Of a stretch of DNA of 30,104 nt, positions 23,115-30,104 are shown piece after piece. The DNA is from CAYLPT01 sp964385645 (GTDB lineage: Bacteria > Armatimonadota > Hebobacteria > Hebobacterales > Hebobacteraceae). Numbering within the stretch: position 1 is the stretch's first letter; the number at the start of each line of letters is the position of its first letter. A program made the position numbers and the translations under genes. The notes under the pieces were generated by a model. That model did no database searches and had not been told where the DNA came from. It was given only the letters and a program-made list of their open reading frames with translations. The stretch covers positions 1 through 30,104 of the forward strand of contig CAYLPT010000090.1 in the NCBI GenBank assembly GCA_964385645.1, read 5' to 3'.

Positions 23115-24296
23115 CTACTCGATCAGCCTCCAGGTTCCATCCACCACCTGGACCATGACGAAGGCGTCCTTGGTGAGGCCGTTGTGGTCGGTGGGCGAGA
23201 AGTTGAAGATCCCGCCAGTGCCGACGAAGCCCTGGGTCTGCTCGATGGCGTCGCGCACCGCGGCGCGATCCCCTCCCACTTCCCGGAGCGCCTTCACGAC
23301 GAGCTGGATGGCGTCCCAGGCGTGGCCGCCGAAGGTGTCGGCCGGCTTGTTGAACTCGGCGCGGTAGCGCTGGGCATAGTCTTCGAGCACCGCCTTCTGG
23401 GGATGGTCGGCCGGGATCTGGTCCACGACGATGAGGCGCCCCGCGGGCAGCACGACGCCGTTGGCCGCCTCGCCGGCCAGCTCCAGGAAGGTCTCGTTGG
23501 CGACGCCGTGGCTGCACACCAGGGGGATGTCCATGGCGAGCTGCTGCATGTTCTTGGCGATCACCGCCGGCCCCGGCGGGGTGCCCCAGCAGACCACGGC
23601 CTGCGCCCGCGTGCCCCTGATCTTGGTGAGCTGGGTGACCATCGAGGTGTCCCGCGGCCCGTACTCCTCGTAGGCGACGACCTCGATGCCCGCCCTCGGC
23701 ATAAGGGTCTCGATCTCCCGGCGGCCTCCCTTGCCGAAGCCGGTGTCGTCGGAGATCGAGGCGATCCGGGTGATGCCCTTCGCCTTCAGGTAGTCAATGA
23801 TCTTCTCCACGGCCATGCGGTCGCTCTGGGGGGTCTTGAATACCCACTCCCGGACCGGCTCGACGATGGAGATGCCGGCCGCGCAGGAGATGAGGGGCAC
23901 CTGCTTCTGCTGGACGTACTCGATGACCGCCATGGTGGTGCCGGTGCGGCTGGGGCCCACGATGGCGATCACGTTGTCCCGCTCGACCAGGCGCTTGGCG
24001 GCATTGATCGTCTCGGTGTTCTCGCCCTTGGTGTCCTCGATCTTGATCTCCAGCGGGCGCCCGTTGATGCCTCCCGAGCTGTTGATCATGTCCTGGAGCA
24101 TCTGCGCGGTGTTGCGCTCGGGGATGCCCAGGGACGAGGCGTCGCCGGTGATGGCGAACATCGCCCCGATCACGTAGGGCTCGCCCGCGAGCTCCACCCC
24201 AGGCGGGCCCACCGGGGTGGGTGTCCGGCCGCAGCCGGCGAGCCAGAGGGCCCCCGCCGCGGCGAGCAGCAGCACTGCCAGCATCGTCGTCCTCAT
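23115..24296 (-). CDS. livK: Branched-chain-type amino acid ABC transporter substrate-binding lipoprotein
   Basis: 393 residues with a lipoprotein signal peptide: MRTTMLAVLLLAAAGALW and lipobox LAGC (Cys22). The mature part is a type I periplasmic binding protein: EPYVIGAMFAITGDASSLG, MLQDMINSSGGINGRPLEI, LVERDNVIAIVGPSRTGTTM, PLISCAAGISIVEP, FGKGGRREIETLM, GHAWDAIQLVVKALRE and a final GIFNFSPTDHNGLTKDAFVM. This family binds branched-chain or aromatic amino acids, amides or urea; the ligand cannot be read directly. The neighbouring ligase and Ior genes suggest an amino acid. GGAGG lies before the ATG. It follows the ACT gene by 23 nt, and the permease/ATPase genes follow beyond a hairpin. Confidence 0.94.
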   Translation of the reverse strand: MRTTMLAVLLLAAAGALWLAGCGRTPTPVGPPGVELAGEPYVIGAMFAITGDASSLGIPERNTAQMLQDMINSSGGINGRPLEIKIEDTKGENTETINAAKRLVERDNVIAIVGPSRTGTTMAVIEYVQQKQVPLISCAAGISIVEPVREWVFKTPQSDRMAVEKIIDYLKAKGITRIASISDDTGFGKGGRREIETLMPRAGIEVVAYEEYGPRDTSMVTQLTKIRGTRAQAVVCWGTPPGPAVIAKNMQQLAMDIPLVCSHGVANETFLELAGEAANGVVLPAGRLIVVDQIPADHPQKAVLEDYAQRYRAEFNKPADTFGGHAWDAIQLVVKALREVGGDRAAVRDAIEQTQGFVGTGGIFNFSPTDHNGLTKDAFVMVQVVDGTWRLIE

Positions 24297-24319
24297 CAGT
24301 TCCCTCCCTCTCGTGTCGG

Positions 24320-24751
24320 TCAGATTCCGCTCAACTCTTCGGCGGAGAGGACACGCGCCCCCCCGGCCTGCAAGGCGCTGATCGCCCCCTCGGCATCGTC
24401 TATGCGGAAGACGACCACCGCGCTGTCACCCCGGGTGCCGACGAAGGCGTACAGGTACTCGATGTTGAGCCCCCGGGCCGCCAGCATGTCCACCACCCGC
24501 GCCAGCGCCCCCGGCCGGTCGGCCATCTGGACCGCGATCACCGCCGTCTCGGTTACCGTGAAGCCGGCTTCGCTGAGCGCCTCCCGCGCCCGGGCGGGCT
24601 TGTCCACGATCAGGCGCAGCACCCCGTAGTCAATGGTCTCGGCCAGGGAGAGGGCGCGGATGTTGACCCCCGCGTCGGCGAGCGCGTGCGCCACCTCCGC
24701 CAGCCGCCCCGACTTGTTCTCCAGGAACACCGAGATCTGGATCGCCTTCAT
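24320..24751 (-). CDS. Double ACT-domain amino-acid-binding protein
   Basis: 143 residues made of two ACT domains and nothing else. The first (1-65) is IQISVFLENKSGRLAEVAHA followed by LADAGVNIRALSLAET. The second (70-143) has AVQMADRPGALARVVDMLAA and GLNIEYLYAFV. The N-K-x-G-R-L and D-R-P-G-A-L loops are the usual ligand-binding turns. ACT domains bind amino acids and act as sensors. Proteins of exactly this type are commonly found beside phenylacetate-CoA ligase and ior genes. The ATG overlaps the ligase stop by one base (TGATG), indicating tight coupling. No DNA-binding part is present, so it must act through a partner, perhaps the ligase. Confidence 0.92.
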   Translation of the reverse strand: MKAIQISVFLENKSGRLAEVAHALADAGVNIRALSLAETIDYGVLRLIVDKPARAREALSEAGFTVTETAVIAVQMADRPGALARVVDMLAARGLNIEYLYAFVGTRGDSAVVVFRIDDAEGAISALQAGGARVLSAEELSGI

Positions 24752-26070
24752 CAGCCGAGGTCCCTCCTGTCCACCACCCGCTTGGCCTTGCCCATGCTTC
24801 GCTCGAGGGTGTTGGGCTCCACCAGCCGCACCGCCGCTCTCAGGCCGAGGGCGTTCTCGATCTCATAGCCGATGCGCTCGCTGAGCCGCTCAAGCTTCGT
24901 CACCTCGTCGGAGAACACCGCCGGGGACACCTCCACCTGCACCTCGAGCTCATCGAGGCCCCGCGGCTTGCGATCCACCACCAGCAGGTAGTTCGGCGTC
25001 GTGCCCTCGACCCCGATCAGCACCTCCTCGATCTGGGAGGGGAAGACATTCACGCCCCGGATGATCAGCATGTCGTCGGTGCGCCCGGTCACCCGCTCCA
25101 TGCGCCGGAAGGACCGCCCGCACGGGCACGGGCCCGGCAGCAGCCGGGAGATGTCCCGGGTGCGGTAGCGCAGCAAGGGCAGCGCCTCCTTGGTCATGGC
25201 GGTGAACACCAGCTCCCCGTACTCGCCCTCGGGGACGGGTTGCCCGGTCTCGGGGGAGATGATCTCGGGGTAGAAGTGGTCCTCGTTGATGTGCATGCCG
25301 CGCTTCTCGCGGCACTCGAAGCTGACCCCGGGGCCGATGATCTCGGATAGCCCGTAGATGTCTATCGCGTCGATCCGGAGCGCGGCCTCGATCTCGTGGC
25401 GCATGGTCTGGGACCAGGGCTCGGCGCCGAGGATGCCGACGCGGAGCGGGAGCTGCCCGAAGTCCACCCCCATCTCCCGGCCTACCTCGGCGATAACCAG
25501 AGCGTAGGATGGCGTGCAGCACAGCACGGTCGAGCCGAAGTCCTGCATGATCTGGAGCTGGCGCTTGGTCTGCCCCCCGGAGGTGGGGATGACCGAGGCG
25601 CCCACCAGCTCCGCCCCGTAGTGGATGCCCAGCCCGCCGGTGAAGAGCCCGTAGCCGTAGCTGTTCTGGACCACGTCGCGGCTGTCGGCCCCGGCGCCCA
25701 CGAGGGTGCGCGCCATCACCTCGGCCCAGGTCTGCACGTCCTGGCGGGTGTAGCCCACGACGGTGAACTTGCCCGTAGTCCCCGAGGAGGCATGGAGGCG
25801 CACCACCTCCTCCATGGGCACCGCGAACAGGCCGAACGGGTAGGTCTCACGGAGGTCGTCCTTGGTGGTGAAGGGCAGGCGCCCTATGTCCTCTAGGCCG
25901 CCGACATCCCCGGGTGCGACCCCGGCGGCCTCGAGCTTGGCCCGGTAGTAGGGCACCCGCTGGTGGACCCGCGCCACCGCCTCCCGGAGCCGGGCCGACT
26001 GCAGCTCGCGCAGCCGCCCGGGCTCCATGCACTCCACCTCCTGGTTCCAGCACCGCGTCGTCTGCGCCAC
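24751..26070 (-). CDS. paaK: Phenylacetate-CoA ligase (canonical copy)
   Basis: 439 residues. It activates phenylacetate or a related arylacetate to the CoA thioester through an acyl-adenylate. Seen in order: CWNQEVECMEPGRLRELQSARL, LPFTTKDDLR, phosphate loop HASSGTTGKFTVVGYT (K101), SYGYGLFTGGLGIHYGAE, IDIYGLSEIIGPGVSFEC, HINEDHF, YRTRDISRL, CPCGRSF, RTDDMLIIRGVNVFPSQIEE and the C-terminal SMGKAKRVVDRR with catalytic lysine (K428). All family residues are present. The start is GTG 26070, with GGAGG seven nt upstream; the frame extends to 26316 but that part overlaps iorA and resembles nothing. It is the first gene of the liv operon and diverges from iorA. Confidence 0.94.
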   Translation of the reverse strand: MAQTTRCWNQEVECMEPGRLRELQSARLREAVARVHQRVPYYRAKLEAAGVAPGDVGGLEDIGRLPFTTKDDLRETYPFGLFAVPMEEVVRLHASSGTTGKFTVVGYTRQDVQTWAEVMARTLVGAGADSRDVVQNSYGYGLFTGGLGIHYGAELVGASVIPTSGGQTKRQLQIMQDFGSTVLCCTPSYALVIAEVGREMGVDFGQLPLRVGILGAEPWSQTMRHEIEAALRIDAIDIYGLSEIIGPGVSFECREKRGMHINEDHFYPEIISPETGQPVPEGEYGELVFTAMTKEALPLLRYRTRDISRLLPGPCPCGRSFRRMERVTGRTDDMLIIRGVNVFPSQIEEVLIGVEGTTPNYLLVVDRKPRGLDELEVQVEVSPAVFSDEVTKLERLSERIGYEIENALGLRAAVRLVEPNTLERSMGKAKRVVDRRDLG

Positions 26071-26100
26071 CGCGGCCCCTCCGATCGTTGCCTTCGGCCT

Positions 26101-26122
26101 CCCCGGCGGCGCCGCGCCGGGG
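26101..26122. promoter_or_regulatory. Palindromic hairpin in the paaK-iorA divergent region
   Basis: CCCCGGCG (26101-26108), a 6-nt loop and CGCCGGGG (26115-26122) form an inverted repeat 31 nt upstream of the ligase GTG, between it and the iorA promoter. It could be a leader hairpin of the ligase mRNA or an operator for both directions. In sequence this rich in GC, chance palindromes are common, so the support is weak. Confidence 0.3.
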
Positions 26123-26160
26123 CGCCTGTGGCTTCGACGGACCGCCTGGGTTCCCCTCCC

Positions 26161-26190
26161 TTGCCTGCCGGTGCGCCTCTGTGCTATTCT
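26161..26190 (+). promoter_or_regulatory. Putative iorAB promoter
   Basis: TTGCCT (26161-26166) and TATTCT (26185-26190) are spaced by 18 nt on the plus strand. A transcript starting near 26197 would have a leader of about 25 nt with TTGGAG just before the iorA ATG at 26222. I found no equally good promoter for the opposite direction. Confidence 0.5.
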
Positions 26191-26221
26191 CATCTCGCCA
26201 TCTTCCGCGCTTGGAGTCTGT

Positions 26222-27997
26222 ATGCTCAGTGCTGCCGCCGCCCCGCCCCGCGTGCTGCTCTCGGGTGATGAGGCGGTCGCGCGGGGCGCCTTGGAGGCCG
26301 GCGTCCGCGTCGCCACCGCCTACCCCGGCACCCCCTCGACCGAGATCCTCGAGGCCCTCGCCTCCTGCGAGGGCGTGGACGCGCGCTGGGCCCCCAACGA
26401 GAAGGTCGCCCTGGAGGTCGCGCTCGGGGCCTCCTTCGCTGGCGCCCGCGCCATGGCCTCGATGAAGCACGTGGGCGTCAACGTCGCCTCCGACCCGCTG
26501 CTGACCGCCTCCTACACAGGGGTGCGGGGCGGCCTGGTGGTGGTAAGCGCCGATGACCCCGGCATGTTCAGCTCCCAGAACGAGCAGGACAACCGCCACT
26601 ACGCGCTGTTCGCCAAGGTCCCCATGCTCGAGCCCTCCGACAGCCAGGAGGCGAAGGACTTCACGATCGCCGCCTTCGAGCTGAGCGAGCGCTTCGACAC
26701 CCCTGTCCTGGTGCGCATCACCACCCGCATCGCGCACGCCAAGGGCCTGGTGGCGCTCGGCGCCCGCCAAGAGCGGGAGGTGAGCGGTTTCGCCCGCGAC
26801 CCCGCGAAGACCGTCATGGTGCCCGCGCACGCCCGGCGCCGGCACGAGCTGGTCGAGGAGCGCATGCTCCGCCTCGCCGAGCACGCGGAGGAGACGCCGC
26901 TCAACCGGATCGAGATGGCCGACCGCCGGGTGGGCGTGGTCTGCTCCGGCATCTGCTATCAGTATGTCAAGGAGGTCCGCCCGCGCGCCTCTGTGCTCAA
27001 GCTTGGCCTGACCAACCCGCTGCCGGAGGGCCTGATCCGGGGGTTCGCCGCGGCCGTGGAGCGCCTCTACGTGGTCGAGGAGCTCGACCCGTACCTTGAG
27101 CGACAGGTACGGGCGCTCGGCGTGCCGCTGGCCCACCCGCCCACCGCGCCCCGCACGGGAGAGCTGTCCCCGGAGGCGGTGGCGCGCCACCTGGGGGCGC
27201 GCCGCCGCGCGCCGCGCCCGCCGGCGGCCGACCTGCCGCCCCGGCCGCCGGTGCTGTGCCCCGGGTGCGGCCACCGGGCGCTGTTGACGGTGCTGAAGCG
27301 CCTGAAGGTGTTCGTCTCCGGCGATATCGGCTGCTACACCCTGGGCGTGCAGCCCCCGCTTCAGGCCATGGACACCTGTGTCTGCATGGGCGCCTCCATA
27401 GGGCTCGCGACGGGCATCGAGCGCGCCACCGGCCGCGCCAACAACCTGGTGGCGGTGATCGGCGACTCGACCTTCGTGCACTCCGGCATCACCCCGCTCA
27501 TTGACGTCGTCTACGGCCAGGGCGCCACCACGGTCGTCATCCTGGACAATGAGACGGTGGCGATGACCGGCCACCAGGACCACCCCGGCACCGGGCGGAC
27601 GGCGGCCGGGAAGCCGACCCATCGGCTGCGCCTGGAGGAGGTGTGCCGCGCCTGCGGCGTCGAGCAGGTGTCGGTGGTGGACCCCTATGACCTTGCGCGC
27701 ACCGAGGAGGCGCTGAGGGCGGCGGTGTCGAGCCCTGCGCCGGCGGTGGTGATCGCGCGGCGCCGGTGCGTGCTGCTCGATCGGCAGGCCCGCCCGCCGG
27801 CCCGCCGCGTGGATGCCGAGCGCTGCGTGGGCTGCGGCCGCTGCCTGAGCATAGGCTGCCCGGCGCTGAGCGAGGCGACCGCGGCAGGAGGACGGAGGAA
27901 GGTGGTGGAGATCGCGGCCGCGCTGTGCGCCGGCTGCCGGGTGTGCGCGCAGCTCTGCCCGGCGGAGGCGATCGTGGAGGCCGGCGGCGATGGCTAG
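26222..27997 (+). CDS. iorA: Indolepyruvate:ferredoxin oxidoreductase, alpha subunit
   Basis: 591 residues. With IorB it oxidatively decarboxylates aryl-2-oxoacids (indolepyruvate, phenylpyruvate) to aryl-acetyl-CoA, reducing ferredoxin. The N-terminal domain has LLSGDEAVARGALEAGVRVA, TAYPGTPSTEIL, NEKVALEVALGASFAGARAM and MKHVGVNVASDPLL. The TPP half shows CPGCGHRALL, GDIGCYTLG, GDSTFVHSGITPLIDVVYGQ and LDNETVAMTGHQDHPG. The C-terminal ferredoxin domain carries two 4Fe-4S clusters: C535, C538, C541, C546 (CVGCGRCLSIGCP) and C569, C572, C575, C579 (CAGCRVCAQLCP). It is complete. The ATG at 26222 has GGAG 5 nt upstream. It diverges from paaK and overlaps iorB by 8 nt. Confidence 0.96.
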   Translation: MLSAAAAPPRVLLSGDEAVARGALEAGVRVATAYPGTPSTEILEALASCEGVDARWAPNEKVALEVALGASFAGARAMASMKHVGVNVASDPLLTASYTGVRGGLVVVSADDPGMFSSQNEQDNRHYALFAKVPMLEPSDSQEAKDFTIAAFELSERFDTPVLVRITTRIAHAKGLVALGARQEREVSGFARDPAKTVMVPAHARRRHELVEERMLRLAEHAEETPLNRIEMADRRVGVVCSGICYQYVKEVRPRASVLKLGLTNPLPEGLIRGFAAAVERLYVVEELDPYLERQVRALGVPLAHPPTAPRTGELSPEAVARHLGARRRAPRPPAADLPPRPPVLCPGCGHRALLTVLKRLKVFVSGDIGCYTLGVQPPLQAMDTCVCMGASIGLATGIERATGRANNLVAVIGDSTFVHSGITPLIDVVYGQGATTVVILDNETVAMTGHQDHPGTGRTAAGKPTHRLRLEEVCRACGVEQVSVVDPYDLARTEEALRAAVSSPAPAVVIARRRCVLLDRQARPPARRVDAERCVGCGRCLSIGCPALSEATAAGGRRKVVEIAAALCAGCRVCAQLCPAEAIVEAGGDG

Positions 27998-28589
27998 GCG
28001 CGCGGTCACCAGTGTCACCATCGCAGGCGTGGGCGGGCAGGGGATCATCCTGGCCAGCGACATCGTGGCCGAGGCGGCGCGCTGCGCCGGCTGGGAGGTG
28101 AAGAAGAACGAGGTGCACGGCATGGCCCAGCGGGGCGGCGCGGTGACGAGCGAGGTCCGCTTCGGGGAGCGGGTCCACTCCCCGCTGGTCCCGGATGGGG
28201 AGGTGGATGCGCTGGTCGCGCTCGAGATCCTCGAGGCGCTGCGCCACGCCCACCGCCTCCGCGAGGGCGGAGTGGTCATCGCCTCCGACCTGCGCATACG
28301 GCCGGCGGTGCGGCCGGCAGGCGCCCCCGAGTACCCGGCGGACGTGGTGCAGAGGCTGCGGAGGGCGGCGAGGAGGCTGGTGCTGGTGCGCGCCACGGAG
28401 CTGGCCCAGCAGGCCGGCAACGTGCGCGCCGCCAACACGGTGCTGCTGGGCGCCCTCTCCCGCCACCTCGACCTGCCGCTGGCCGCCTGGCGCGCCGCGC
28501 TCGGGGCGGTGGGCCCGCGGCTGCTGGAGGTGAACCTGCGGGCCTTCGAGATGGGGCGCGCGCTCCGCCCGGCGCGGGCGAGGGCCTGA
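27990..28589 (+). CDS. iorB: Indolepyruvate:ferredoxin oxidoreductase, beta subunit
   Basis: 199 residues, the gamma-type domain partner of IorA. Signature stretches are TIAGVGGQGIILASDIVAEA (glycine-rich loop), KKNEVHGMAQRGGAVTSEVRFG (the MAQRGG motif) and GALSRHLDLPLAAWRAAL near the end. The domain binds CoA/helps complete the 2-oxoacid oxidoreductase active site. Its ATG overlaps the end of iorA (ATGGCTAG), so the two subunits are made in equal amounts. Length is as expected for stand-alone IorB. The stop at 28589 falls within a small GGGCC/GGCCC hairpin. Confidence 0.95.
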   Translation: MARRAVTSVTIAGVGGQGIILASDIVAEAARCAGWEVKKNEVHGMAQRGGAVTSEVRFGERVHSPLVPDGEVDALVALEILEALRHAHRLREGGVVIASDLRIRPAVRPAGAPEYPADVVQRLRRAARRLVLVRATELAQQAGNVRAANTVLLGALSRHLDLPLAAWRAALGAVGPRLLEVNLRAFEMGRALRPARARA

Positions 28590-28612
28590 GGGCCCGCTGG
28601 GGCGGCGGGTTG

Positions 28613-28621
28613 TGCTATACT
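28613..28621 (+). promoter_or_regulatory. Extended -10 promoter of the zinc-ribbon membrane protein gene
   Basis: TGCTATACT (28613-28621) is an extended -10 element (TGn before TATACT), in a GC-rich setting, about 38 nt upstream of the ATG at 28659. There is no good -35 hexamer, as is usual for extended -10 promoters. It would make the small gene independent of iorAB. Confidence 0.45.
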
Positions 28622-28658
28622 GGGAGTCGGTGAGGGAAGTCAGGAGGGGCGAGCTCCG

Positions 28659-29015
28659 ATGAGCTGGGCGGTGCTGGCGGGAGCTGGCCTGGCGCTGCTG
28701 GCGTGGTACGGGATCGGGGCGGCGTGGGCGTCCTCGGTGGCGAGGCACCAGCCGGAGCTGCGGGACTCGGTGCAGGGCGGGCGCTATGGGTGGCGATGTC
28801 CCCGCTGCGGCAGTGTGCAGGCGCCGGCGTGCCGGGTGCGGGGGTGCGGCGGCCCCCTGGTGTGGGTGCAGCGGGGGACGCGGGTGATGTGCACGCGCTG
28901 CCACCGCAACCTGGTGGCCCATCCGATGCTGTTCCGGCAGGCGCCCACTGCCTGGCCGGCGCGGTGTCGCCGGTGCGGGTGGATGGGCGTAGTGAGGGAG
29001 TGGAAGGTCGGCTAG
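28659..29015 (+). CDS. Small membrane-anchored protein with eight cysteines (zinc-ribbon-like), unknown function
   Basis: 118 residues. The N-terminal MSWAVLAGAGLALLAWYGIG with AAWA is one membrane helix (about residues 3-25). The soluble rest carries eight cysteines in pairs: C47/C50 (CPRCG), C58/C63 (CRVRGC), C78/C81 (CTRCH) and C103/C106 (CRRCG). This looks like two zinc-binding ribbons, the first and second pairs forming one and the third and fourth another. I do not recognise the family. It might be a membrane-tethered protein- or nucleic-acid-binding ribbon. An AGGAGG lies upstream at a long spacing of about 11 nt. The stop codon shares CTAG with the convergent GNAT gene. Confidence 0.7.
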   Translation: MSWAVLAGAGLALLAWYGIGAAWASSVARHQPELRDSVQGGRYGWRCPRCGSVQAPACRVRGCGGPLVWVQRGTRVMCTRCHRNLVAHPMLFRQAPTAWPARCRRCGWMGVVREWKVG

Positions 29016-29968
29016 GGCAGGGGCCTGCTGAGGGTGACCCAGAGCTGCGCCGGCCGGAACCCCAGGGCCTGGTGGTAGAGGTTCCAGGCCGCCTGGTTGT
29101 CGCGGTATACGTGGAGGTGGAAGCCCTCGGCTCCCTCCTGAAGGCCGGCCTGCAGGGCGCGGATGCAGGCGAGCTTGGCGAGGCCGCGGCGCCGCCAGGC
29201 GGGCGTCACCTGCACTGACGTGATGGCGAACAGCCGCCGTCCGCGTTCCCGCGCGTACTCCTCCCACAGGCCGCACGCGGCGCAGGCGACTGGCCGGCGG
29301 CCCTGCACCACCTCGACGAGCCGGCGCGGCGGAAAGAAGGGCGACTCGATGGTGCGGGCCTGCACGCCCAGGCCCCAGCGCCGCGCCTGGGCGCCGATGC
29401 GATCGGCCTCGGCGAAGAGGGCATCCAGATGCGCCTGGTCGGCGGCATCGAGCATAGGGGTGGCGTACCAGCACGCTTCGCGGAAGCCCATCGCCTCCGC
29501 CACCTCGACCAGGTTCCGCCGCGTGGGGGAGAGGCCGGGGATCTCGTAGGCGCCGGCGATGCCGTTGTAGAAGGGCTGCGTCCCCTGCACCCAGCTCGGG
29601 GTCAGCAGCGCGCGCCGCGCGCCGCTTTCGGCGAGGCGCGCGAGGGCGGCCTCGAGCAGGGCTTCCATAAGGCTGCGGTCGCGCTCCGGGGCGACGAGCG
29701 CGTAGATGTGTCCCTCGGCGCGGTCCACGCCGCGGGCGGCGGTGTTGTCCCAGAGGGTGCTGCCCTGGCCCAGGTGCACAAATCCCAAGATATCGCCCGA
29801 CTGCTCGGCGACCAGGAGCTCGGTATTGCCGAACGAGGGCACCTCGACGGCGCGGCGGCGCAGGTCGGCCTCGGTGAGCCGGAGGAAGTTGGGCGTGTTG
29901 GCGAGGGCTGCGTTCCAGACGGCGACGAGCCCGGGCAGGTCGGTGGGCCGGTAACGACGGATAACCAT
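29012..29968 (-). CDS. Double-GNAT N-acetyltransferase family protein
   Basis: 318 residues with two GNAT folds. The first starts MVIRRYRPTDLPGLVAVWNAAL and includes LLVAEQSGDILGFVHLGQGS and HIYALVAPERDRSLMEALLEAAL. The second includes LFAITSVQVTPAWRRRGLAKLACIRALQAGL, the acetyl-CoA loop (R-R-R-G-L-A), followed by GFHLHVYRDNQAAWNLYHQALGF, a textbook GNAT C-terminus. The middle contains a CAAC motif (RRPVACAACGLW). The size and two-copy layout parallel the GNAT protein at 10266-11213, though the sequences are far apart. Substrate unknown. ATG 29968 begins directly at the fold; a longer frame to 30076 has a low-complexity, Arg-rich lead and was not used. Confidence 0.84.
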   Translation of the reverse strand: MVIRRYRPTDLPGLVAVWNAALANTPNFLRLTEADLRRRAVEVPSFGNTELLVAEQSGDILGFVHLGQGSTLWDNTAARGVDRAEGHIYALVAPERDRSLMEALLEAALARLAESGARRALLTPSWVQGTQPFYNGIAGAYEIPGLSPTRRNLVEVAEAMGFREACWYATPMLDAADQAHLDALFAEADRIGAQARRWGLGVQARTIESPFFPPRRLVEVVQGRRPVACAACGLWEEYARERGRRLFAITSVQVTPAWRRRGLAKLACIRALQAGLQEGAEGFHLHVYRDNQAAWNLYHQALGFRPAQLWVTLSRPLP

Positions 29969-30069
29969 AGAGCCGCTGCCTGCTTGCGCGCCCCGCGAGG
30001 TCGTGCGCTGGGCGTCGGTTGCCTGGTGAATTCGCCCGCGAGGGCGCCGCTCCTCCGGCGGAGTGCGCC

Positions 30070-30098
30070 TTGACACGAGGCAGGTGGGGGGATACCAT
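30070..30098 (+). promoter_or_regulatory. Putative promoter pointing out of the right edge
   Basis: TTGACA (30070-30075) and TACCAT (30093-30098) are separated by 17 nt on the plus strand. The -35 is perfect and the -10 matches four of six positions. Its gene would start beyond the window, divergent from the GNAT gene. The rest of 29969-30104 shows no gene. Confidence 0.45.
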
Positions 30099-30104
30099 CC
30101 CGCG

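Noticed and set aside
25847..28438. 863-codon minus-strand open frame opposite iorA/iorB
   Set aside because: Overlaps well-defined IorA and IorB motifs on the other strand and shows no family pattern itself.
27537..30098. 853-codon minus-strand open frame at the right end
   Set aside because: Arg/Pro/Ala-rich shadow of iorAB, the zinc-ribbon gene and the second GNAT gene.
1..30104. Avoidance of CCCGGG as a trace of an active XcyI-like enzyme
   Set aside because: CCCGGG occurs repeatedly (for example 3539-3544, 9721-9726, 16147-16152), so no avoidance is evident; with an intact methylase none would be needed.
1..30104. tRNA genes, insertion sequences, attachment sites, CRISPR arrays
   Set aside because: The short gaps (all under 200 nt) hold no cloverleaf, no regularly spaced repeats and no transposase frame, and I saw no direct repeats flanking the restriction-modification segment.

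Overview
This is a gene-dense, very GC-rich (mostly about 70 %) bacterial chromosome segment. It holds about 24 genes or gene remnants, no RNA genes, no insertion sequences and no CRISPR array. A beta-barrel outer-membrane-type protein points to a diderm. The gene mix (purS/Q/L type FGAM synthase, 4Fe-4S type PurF, indolepyruvate:ferredoxin oxidoreductase with phenylacetate-CoA ligases, a GH4 glycosidase, and a small zinc-ribbon protein downstream of purM) would suit an uncultured phylum such as Armatimonadota or a relative. That placement is only a low-confidence inference from the sequence.

Region 1 (1-8.8 kb, minus strand). A promoter with a perfect TATAAT box lies upstream of serS. The genes then run serS, purS, purQ, purL, purF, purM, a small zinc-ribbon protein, a YihY/BrkB-family membrane protein, and cdsA cut by the left window edge. 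Together the pur genes cover three steps of de novo purine synthesis: PRPP to phosphoribosylamine (PurF), FGAR to FGAM (PurLQS), and FGAM to AIR (PurM).

Region 2 (8.8-12.2 kb). A GH4 alpha-galactosidase-like enzyme (minus) diverges from a plus-strand pair encoding a double-GNAT acetyltransferase and a PHP-domain phosphoesterase.

Region 3 (12.2-15.1 kb, minus strand). A stand-alone MpsC-domain (DUF2294) protein is followed by a type II restriction-modification locus of lower GC. The DNA methyltransferase is intact. The abutting XcyI-family endonuclease is broken by three frameshifts.

Region 4 (15.1-18.1 kb, minus strand). DUF72 protein, formamidopyrimidine-DNA glycosylase (mutM) and an outer-membrane beta-barrel protein, with strong GC hairpins between genes.

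Region 5 (18.2-28.6 kb) is the metabolic core. A minus-strand operon encodes a canonical phenylacetate-CoA ligase, a double-ACT protein, a branched-chain-type ABC importer (LivK lipoprotein, LivH, a fused LivM-LivG, LivF), and a second, divergent ligase paralogue that lacks two key lysines. Divergently transcribed from it are iorA and iorB. I infer uptake and oxidation of aromatic (and perhaps branched-chain) amino acids through 2-oxoacids to acyl-CoA thioesters, with the ACT protein as amino-acid sensor.

Region 6 (28.6-30.1 kb). A membrane-anchored protein with eight cysteines converges with a second double-GNAT protein. The two stop codons share one CTAG. A plausible promoter points out of the right edge.

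The most interesting points are: the decaying XcyI-type restriction gene beside its intact methylase; the second PaaK paralogue lacking both expected lysines; and a zinc-ribbon gene whose conserved N-terminus can only be reached from an ATC start codon.
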